Of a stretch of DNA of 19,876 bases, positions 15,396 to 19,876 are shown in pieces. Within the stretch, counting starts at the first letter, position 1; every line of letters starts with the position of its first letter. This stretch comes from JAVVPO01 sp036655715 (GTDB lineage Bacteria; Bacillota; Clostridia; Lachnospirales; Cellulosilyticaceae), in contig JAVVPO010000044.1 in NCBI GenBank assembly GCA_036655715.1, positions 1 through 19,876 of the forward strand. The letters run 5' to 3'. The position numbers and the translations under genes were made by a program. The notes under the pieces were generated by a model. It did not search any database and was not told where the DNA came from. It saw nothing but the letters and a program-made list of their open reading frames with translations.

Positions 15396-16538
15396 CTATT
15401 TATTTAATACATGAATGAGATTGAAAACTTGTTCTACTGTCTTAGTCATATTTTCAATAGCATTTTCTTTATTCATAGCCTCTTCTAAAGTCATTGCACT
15501 ATTAACGATTGAGAAATATGCATCAATGCCTTCTTCATTACATTTTTTGGCTTCCCTCGCTAAGGCTCCTGCAAATCCGATTACTGGTAAATTATATTTT
15601 TTAGCTAGTTTGGCAACCCCTATTGGTGCTTTCCCCATAGCTGTTTGATTATCAAGTCTTCCTTCTCCTGTAATAACAAGGTCTGCATCTTTTAACTCTT
15701 CTTCTAAGTTTATTTCATCTAGAATAATCTGGATTCCTGACTCTAACTTACCGTTTAAGAATGCCATAAATCCAAATCCTAACCCTCCAGCTGCACCTGC
15801 ACCCACTACTTTAGATAAATCTTGCCCTTTATAATTACTTACAACCTCTGCAAAATGTTGTAAACCTTTATCTAGCTCTTCTACAATTTCCGGTGTTGCA
15901 CCTTTTTGTGGACCATATACAGCTGCTGCGCCATTTGGACCATAAAGTGGATTATTTACATCACAAGCTATTTTAAATTCGCATGCTGCAAGTTCTGGTA
16001 ATACAGCAGCCTCATCTATCTTGCATACTTTGCTTAGTGATTGTCCTCCATAACATACTTCTTCTCCTTTTGCATCATAAAACTTATAACCTAATGCCAT
16101 GAGCATTCCAAGTCCTGCATCATTGGTTGCACTTCCTCCAATTCCTACAATGAACTTTCTGCACCCTTCTTGGATACACTTCTTTATCATTTCTCCTACG
16201 CCGTATGTTGTTGTGTAAAGTGGATTTCTTTGACTTACTGGTACAAGTGGTAATCCTGCTGCTTCTGCCATCTCAATAATAGCTGTCTTCGAATCTTCTA
16301 GCATGCCATATCTAGCTATTACTGTTTCTTCTAGAGGACCTCTTACTTCTAAAGTGTGTATTTGTCCGCCCATGCCACTTACCAAAGCTTCTGCTGTCCC
16401 CTCTCCTCCATCTGCAAGGGGCTTGATAACAACTTCTGCTTTATTATCCACATTTAAAATACCTGATTTAATTGCTCCAGCTGCCTCAATTGAAGTTAAA
16501 CTTCCTTTTAGCGAGTCAATTGCTATAACTATTTTCAC
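15396..16538 (-). CDS. glxK: Glycerate 2-kinase (GlxK/GarK type)
   Basis: Phosphorylates D-glycerate with ATP, in this class usually to 2-phosphoglycerate, which enters lower glycolysis in the cytoplasm. Length 380 aa is standard for the family. Signatures: MKIVIAIDSLKGSLTSIEAA at the N-terminus, KPLADGGEGTAEALV near 40-54, IGGSATNDAGLGMLMALGYKF near 131-151, and VITGEGRLDNQTAMGKAPIGV near 290-310. The start is GTG at 16538 (GTG-AAA-ATA), 9 nt after AAGGAG. It lies upstream of the GntP permease gene and downstream of a CdaR-type regulator gene, forming a self-contained glycerate-use cluster. The symbol could equally be garK. Confidence 0.92.
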   Translation of the reverse strand: MKIVIAIDSLKGSLTSIEAAGAIKSGILNVDNKAEVVIKPLADGGEGTAEALVSGMGGQIHTLEVRGPLEETVIARYGMLEDSKTAIIEMAEAAGLPLVPVSQRNPLYTTTYGVGEMIKKCIQEGCRKFIVGIGGSATNDAGLGMLMALGYKFYDAKGEEVCYGGQSLSKVCKIDEAAVLPELAACEFKIACDVNNPLYGPNGAAAVYGPQKGATPEIVEELDKGLQHFAEVVSNYKGQDLSKVVGAGAAGGLGFGFMAFLNGKLESGIQIILDEINLEEELKDADLVITGEGRLDNQTAMGKAPIGVAKLAKKYNLPVIGFAGALAREAKKCNEEGIDAYFSIVNSAMTLEEAMNKENAIENMTKTVEQVFNLIHVLNK

Positions 16539-16561
16539 TTTTCACCACTCCTTTTGTACAA

Positions 16562-16646
16562 ATTATACGATGTTTATTTTTTAACAACCATGTTTAACAA
16601 GCCAAATTTAGTGTATACTTGGCTTATTTTTTTGTTATACGTAACA
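16562..16646 (-). promoter_or_regulatory. glxK promoter region with repeated TGTT...TAACA motifs and a hairpin
   Basis: TATAAT (16567-16562) stands 24 nt before the GTG, but no good -35 is found at 16-18 nt, as expected of an activated promoter. Upstream are three inverted elements with TGTT/AACA ends: 16571-16587, 16591-16599 and 16633-16646. A hairpin AAGCCAA/TTGGCTT (16599-16605 with 16619-16625) lies among them; its T-tract (16627-16633) is on the plus strand, so it would best stop plus-strand transcripts. The repeats are candidate CdaR sites. Confidence 0.45.
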
Positions 16647-16651
16647 ATTTT

Positions 16652-17746
16652 TTATTCTGTTCCTTCTAGGTACAAACCAAGATAAAGCTTTGTAGAATCC
16701 TTGAAATTTCTAGGATTTAACCCTGTCTTCTCATAAATCTTATCTAGTCTGTATTGAACAGTATTTTTATGAATATAAAATTTATCTGCTGTCTCTTTAA
16801 GCGATATATTACATTCATAATAGCTTTTCAGAAGTTCTCGCTCCTCTCTTGAAAGATTTCCTACTATTTTTTCTATATATTTTTGTTTTGTTTCCTTTGA
16901 TATATCCTCCAAAACAATTTCAATATCTAACCGGCTTCGTTCTACGATGACTTGCTTATTTTGTCTTGCATATTTAAGTGCAATCAATGCACCCTCATAG
17001 GAATATTTAATTTGATCAATAGTTGTTTCTGTCCCTATACCAAGATAAGCAATACACTCCTTATAACTTTTCATGTTTTTTGCTAAGCTGTAGAGCTCTT
17101 TTATATGATTTTTAGGTACTAACATGACAAAATGATTAGGATATTGATATGTATAGAGTTCTATACTATATTGGCTTAAATGTTGAAATAGCTTATTTTC
17201 TATTTCTACAAAATCCACACTATTTTGTAGCACCTCAATGATGATGCAATAATACTTTGTGGCCTGTTTGATATGAAGCTTTTTCAGTAAATCTTTAAGC
17301 TGTTCTTCACTTGTCCCCCTCCCGTATATACACATATTCATCAAATATTGAATCATTTTTTTTCGTGATTCATAGTTTCCTAGAATTTGCTCCTCTTTAA
17401 TGAAAATCTCAGTAATCTTTGAAGCTAGAAAACCATACTTCATTATTTTTTTAGGATTTCCTGTGATACCAATTACACCTATAACTTGATTATCAATAAT
17501 AATAGGATAATTAATACCCTTTCTAGTCCCTTCAAAATCTTGATCCCCTGATACTACCACTACCTGCCTTCCCATAGCCACCTCATATCCCGCCTCATGG
17601 AAAGTTCCAATTCTTTCTCTATCTGTACTGGCAATAATAATGCCTTCTTTATTAATAAAATTAATATCTTTATCTACAACTTGTCTTACCGCATCTACTA
17701 TTTGTTGTCCTAATGCCGAATCTATAGTTCCCATTATATGTAACAT
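16652..17746 (-). CDS. CdaR-type sugar diacid/glycerate utilisation regulator
   Basis: Transcriptional regulator of 364 aa with two recognisable parts. The N-terminal sugar-diacid recognition domain covers about 1-135: QQIVDAVRQVVDKDINFIN, GIIIASTDRERIGTFHEAGY, and INYPIIIDNQVIGVIGITG. A middle GGDEF-like region of unclear type follows. The C-terminal PucR-type HTH is at about 305-362: LLKSYYECNISLKETADKFY then HKNTVQYRLDKIYEKTGLNP. The ATG at 17746 is very close to its AGGGAG; an ATG four codons on is 13 nt away, so the exact start is uncertain. Members activate glycerate, galactarate or glucarate genes, and kinase and permease genes follow here. Activation by glycerate is inferred, not seen. 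Confidence 0.9.
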   Translation of the reverse strand: MLHIMGTIDSALGQQIVDAVRQVVDKDINFINKEGIIIASTDRERIGTFHEAGYEVAMGRQVVVVSGDQDFEGTRKGINYPIIIDNQVIGVIGITGNPKKIMKYGFLASKITEIFIKEEQILGNYESRKKMIQYLMNMCIYGRGTSEEQLKDLLKKLHIKQATKYYCIIIEVLQNSVDFVEIENKLFQHLSQYSIELYTYQYPNHFVMLVPKNHIKELYSLAKNMKSYKECIAYLGIGTETTIDQIKYSYEGALIALKYARQNKQVIVERSRLDIEIVLEDISKETKQKYIEKIVGNLSREERELLKSYYECNISLKETADKFYIHKNTVQYRLDKIYEKTGLNPRNFKDSTKLYLGLYLEGTE

Positions 17747-17848
17747 TCTCCCTTCAATATTATTATCTCTTTTTCACTCTTATTTAATACTATTATTCTC
17801 ATTGTATCATCTATTTAATGTTTTTAGATTGAATATTTAAAGGTATTA

Positions 17849-17908
17849 CCCCTAAATCAAACACCCCTAGAACAGTTTTATTTGTTCTAGGGGTGTTTGA
17901 TTTAGGGG
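17849..17908 (-). terminator. Perfect 26-bp hairpin between the 273-aa gene and cdaR
   Basis: Arms 17849-17874 and 17883-17908 are exact reverse complements over 26 bp with an 8-nt loop. It starts 8 nt past the stop codon of the 273-aa gene, so a terminator role fits, but no T-tract follows on the minus strand (TAATACC). Confidence 0.6.
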
Positions 17909-17916
17909 CGACTAAT

Positions 17917-18738
17917 CTATTTATATTTTTTCTTAGCATTTCCTTTTACTTTTTTATCAGCAGTATATTTGTATTTTGGTTTCTCTCTCTTAGGCGCTAC
18001 ATCTCCCATTGTTTTAATATACATAGAGAATTCTCTTACTTGTCTTAGTCCTACAAGACTTTTTACTTGATTAATGAACTTTGTGCCGCCTTTTGCATTT
18101 AATTTCTTTAGCATCGCTAATGTATCTTTTTTCTGATCATCATTTAGTCTATTTTCATTACACCAATTACTAATGTATTTAAGTGTTTGTAAAATTTGTT
18201 CTTCTGATATCTTGTTTGGATCTGCTACAACCCAAGTGAAGTCTTTTCTTCTTTTTCCTGGTGGATAAGCTTCTTTGAAGAATTCTACAAACTCGTTAAT
18301 TTCCTTTGGCACTATGATTTCTATACGTTTACGAAAAACAGCTTTTAACTCTTTTTGTAATTGAACAACTGTATTAGCTTTTATTGAATCTCTTAATCCA
18401 TCTATACTATCATAGATATGTTCATAGATACCTTGCCACTCAGCTTCATTATACGTTTCTTTATTAATTTTTTGTACTTCAGCTATATATTCTAGAATAT
18501 GCTTTTTACAATTAAGAGGTTTATTATAAATCTTTTGCCATATCTCTTCCGCACTGGCTTTTTCCATTTGTGCTATGGCTTCTTTGGCTTCTATTTCTTT
18601 TTGTTCTAGAGCCTTTTCCTCTGCTTCTTTTGCACTTACTACTTTTATGCTTGCCAATCTCTTCCTTACTACTTTTGTCTCTACTACGTTCTCACTTACT
18701 ACTTCTATTTCTTGCTCATTAGTTATTTCGCTATTCAT
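17917..18738 (-). CDS. Unrecognised charged coiled-coil protein, basic tail
   Basis: A 273-aa soluble protein I do not recognise. The first ~30 residues are rich in Glu and Val (EIEVVSENVVETKVV). Residues 36-65 are an Ala/Glu/Lys helix likely to form a coiled coil. The middle (about 65-245) is helical, charged and has features such as WQKIYNKPLNCKKHILEYI and YPPGKRRKDFTWVV. The last ~30 residues are Lys-rich (KKVKGNAKKKYK). There is no signal peptide or membrane segment. GAAGG lies about 6 nt before the ATG. The basic tail hints at nucleic acid or ribosome contact, but this is only composition. It follows the methyltransferase gene with a 114-nt gap and is ended by a 26-bp hairpin. Confidence 0.8.
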   Translation of the reverse strand: MNSEITNEQEIEVVSENVVETKVVRKRLASIKVVSAKEAEEKALEQKEIEAKEAIAQMEKASAEEIWQKIYNKPLNCKKHILEYIAEVQKINKETYNEAEWQGIYEHIYDSIDGLRDSIKANTVVQLQKELKAVFRKRIEIIVPKEINEFVEFFKEAYPPGKRRKDFTWVVADPNKISEEQILQTLKYISNWCNENRLNDDQKKDTLAMLKKLNAKGGTKFINQVKSLVGLRQVREFSMYIKTMGDVAPKREKPKYKYTADKKVKGNAKKKYK

Positions 18739-18780
18739 ATTTTACCTTCTGCCTTAGTATATTTGTACGACTGTATCTAT

Positions 18781-18799
18781 AAGATAACCAGTCTATCTT
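18781..18799. promoter_or_regulatory. Inverted repeat AAGATA-N7-TATCTT upstream of the 273-aa gene
   Basis: Arms 18781-18786 and 18794-18799 with a 7-nt spacer lie 43 nt upstream of the ATG. The core AGATA-N7-TATCT is also present before the methyltransferase gene. It is a possible shared operator; the short arms make chance possible. Confidence 0.35.
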
Positions 18800-18852
18800 C
18801 TATTACTATCTATTCTATCACTTATTGTAACTTATAAAAAGGACTATTACAT

Positions 18853-19581
18853 TTACTTCTCACCTACTACGATACAATGAACACTTTCTACAGGGTCATA
18901 TGCCTCTTGTTTAAAGCTACCATAGCTTCCTATTATTCTAAATCCAGTCTGCTGCATGATACGTATTAGCTCACTTCCTCTTAAAGCTAATAGCTCTACA
19001 GAGTTTTCTAAACTTGTAGATCCTGCTTTTAAAATAGTCTTAAATTCTACTTTTTCGCTATCCTCATTTAAAACATAATCCCTTTGAAACGTTAAATCTT
19101 TTTGCTTATTCTCTACAGTAGGTAATCCTATCACATTTTGATCTAGCACTCTATCATAGTTGATAATCTGTAAAATCAATTTTCCGCCCATTTCTAACAG
19201 ACTGTATGCCTCTTGCATAAAACTTTCGACTTCTCCCGTGCTATCCAGATGTACCAATGAATTTCCAATACAAAAGGCTACATTATATCTACTATTCACT
19301 ATATCTTTTAGACCTAGCATGCTACATACCTGTGTCTCTATTTCTACACCTTCCTGCACTGCTAATTCTTTGGTCTTTCTAATCATTGCTTCTGATAAAT
19401 CCAGTAGCAATACCTTATGTCCCATTTTAGCTAGATGAATACCATACACGCCATTTCCACAAGCTATATCTATTACTTTTTGAGGAGCTTGTCCTACCAT
19501 TTGCTCCAAGAATTCTACTTGCATTTTTCCTTTTGGAAATACCTCTTCATAATAATTAGCTAGTTCTTCGTAAAATTTCAT
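18853..19581 (-). CDS. Class I SAM-dependent methyltransferase
   Basis: Cytoplasmic methyltransferase of 242 aa. The Rossmann-type fold is clear: motif I VIDIACGNGVYGIHLAKMG (about 36-54) for SAM binding, then LLLDLSEAMIRKTKELA with the acidic residue after strand 2 (about D61). NVAFCIGNSLVHL forms motif IV (about 99-111), and LLEMGGKLILQIINYD (about 128-143) is the post-motif strand. The C-terminal half is a beta-rich substrate domain with no recognisable acceptor signature. AAAGGA lies 8 nt before the ATG. The substrate is unknown; small molecules are commonest for this group. It is preceded by a -10 box and an inverted repeat, and the 273-aa gene follows it. Confidence 0.9.
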   Translation of the reverse strand: MKFYEELANYYEEVFPKGKMQVEFLEQMVGQAPQKVIDIACGNGVYGIHLAKMGHKVLLLDLSEAMIRKTKELAVQEGVEIETQVCSMLGLKDIVNSRYNVAFCIGNSLVHLDSTGEVESFMQEAYSLLEMGGKLILQIINYDRVLDQNVIGLPTVENKQKDLTFQRDYVLNEDSEKVEFKTILKAGSTSLENSVELLALRGSELIRIMQQTGFRIIGSYGSFKQEAYDPVESVHCIVVGEK

Positions 19582-19617
19582 CTTGTTCTTCCTTTCTTTA
19601 TATCTTTAGTTAAACTT

Positions 19618-19654
19618 ATTATATAACCTTTTAGAGATAATTATTGTATCTCTA
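19618..19654 (-). promoter_or_regulatory. Methyltransferase promoter with 8-bp inverted repeat
   Basis: TATAAT (19623-19618) is the likely -10 box. TAGAGATA (19632-19639) and TATCTCTA (19647-19654), arms of 8 bp with a 7-nt spacer, cover the -35 position, where no good hexamer is seen. This is where a repressor or activator would sit. Confidence 0.5.
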
Positions 19655-19704
19655 GCTACGTATTTATAGAAAGTTTTATTTAAATAGTATTAAAACCAAA
19701 AAAC

Positions 19705-19764
19705 ATAAAGACAAGACCGCATAGATACATCAAAAATGACGTTTCTATGCGGTCTTGTCTTTAT
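19705..19764 (-). terminator. 21-bp hairpin terminator of the right-edge gene
   Basis: Arms 19705-19725 and 19744-19764 are perfect complements over 21 bp; an inner ACGTCA/TGATGT stem works best in the minus-strand RNA. The minus strand then runs ATGTTTTTTGG, a T-tract. It ends the gene whose stop is at 19797. Confidence 0.88.
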
Positions 19765-19796
19765 ATTTAAAACTCTATGAATTACAACAAAACTTA

Positions 19797-19876
19797 TTAG
19801 ATAATTCCCCACTCATGGTTTTTCTTGTACTCATGTACATCCGCCCACTGTGCAGCATGTGAAGAATAACAGTGGT
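19797..19876 (-). CDS. C-terminus of an unrecognised protein (runs off right edge)
   Basis: The last 25 codons of a minus-strand gene end in a tandem TAA TAA. The visible tail reads HCYSSHAAQWADVHEYKKNH then EWGII. Its amino-acid make-up (Trp, His, Glu, Lys, Tyr) looks like real protein. A strong terminator 30 nt further on supports it. Another frame is also open here, down to a TAG, but its composition is less protein-like. I do not recognise the family. Confidence 0.5.
   Translation of the reverse strand, partial: HCYSSHAAQWADVHEYKKNHEWGII

Noticed and set aside
1478..19764. The long intergenic hairpins as one mobile repeat family (MITE-like)
   Set aside because: Their sequences are unrelated to each other, they lack target duplications, and they sit just after stop codons, so terminators or 3'-end structures explain them better.

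Overview
The window is AT-rich, with strong AAGGAGG-type ribosome binding sites, long hairpin terminators and gene families typical of Firmicutes. This suggests an anaerobic Clostridia-type bacterium, possibly Lachnospirales; the genus is a guess. Every gene but one lies on the minus strand, so the window reads right to left. It is mostly ordinary chromosomal content (transport, metal homeostasis and small regulons). I see no prophage, insertion sequence, CRISPR array, rRNA or tRNA.

Right to left. At the right edge is the C-terminus of an unrecognised gene with a long terminator. Next are a SAM-dependent methyltransferase and an unrecognised 273-aa charged protein; both are preceded by an AGATA-N7-TATCT inverted repeat. 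A perfect 26-bp hairpin separates these from a glycerate-use cluster: a CdaR-type regulator, glycerate 2-kinase and a GntP-family permease. Then comes a four-gene operon: a YtrA-type GntR repressor, an ABC ATPase, an ABC permease and an unrecognised membrane-anchored protein. It has a near-consensus promoter and a 27-bp palindromic operator at the predicted transcription start.

In the centre, an AraC regulator is divergent from the only plus-strand gene, an MFS transporter. Left of them is the clearest regulatory element: a yybP-ykoY (manganese) riboswitch with its own promoter and a mutually exclusive terminator, in front of a CaCA-family cation exchanger. This points to Mn2+ efflux rather than plain Na+/Ca2+ exchange.

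Left of the exchanger is a polar amino-acid-type ABC uptake operon (binding protein, permease, ATPase). Its leader holds a broken, truncated HxlR-family regulator gene. Next are a type II P-type Ca2+-ATPase with a PMCA-like M5/M6 signature and an MFS transporter whose real start is probably a GTG. The left edge holds the start of a Pro/Gly-rich, collagen-like protein.

Most interesting points: the riboswitch-exchanger pair, the hidden HxlR remnant, the GntR operator, the shared inverted repeat upstream of the methyltransferase and the 273-aa gene, and several 17-26-bp hairpins, some without a T-tract.
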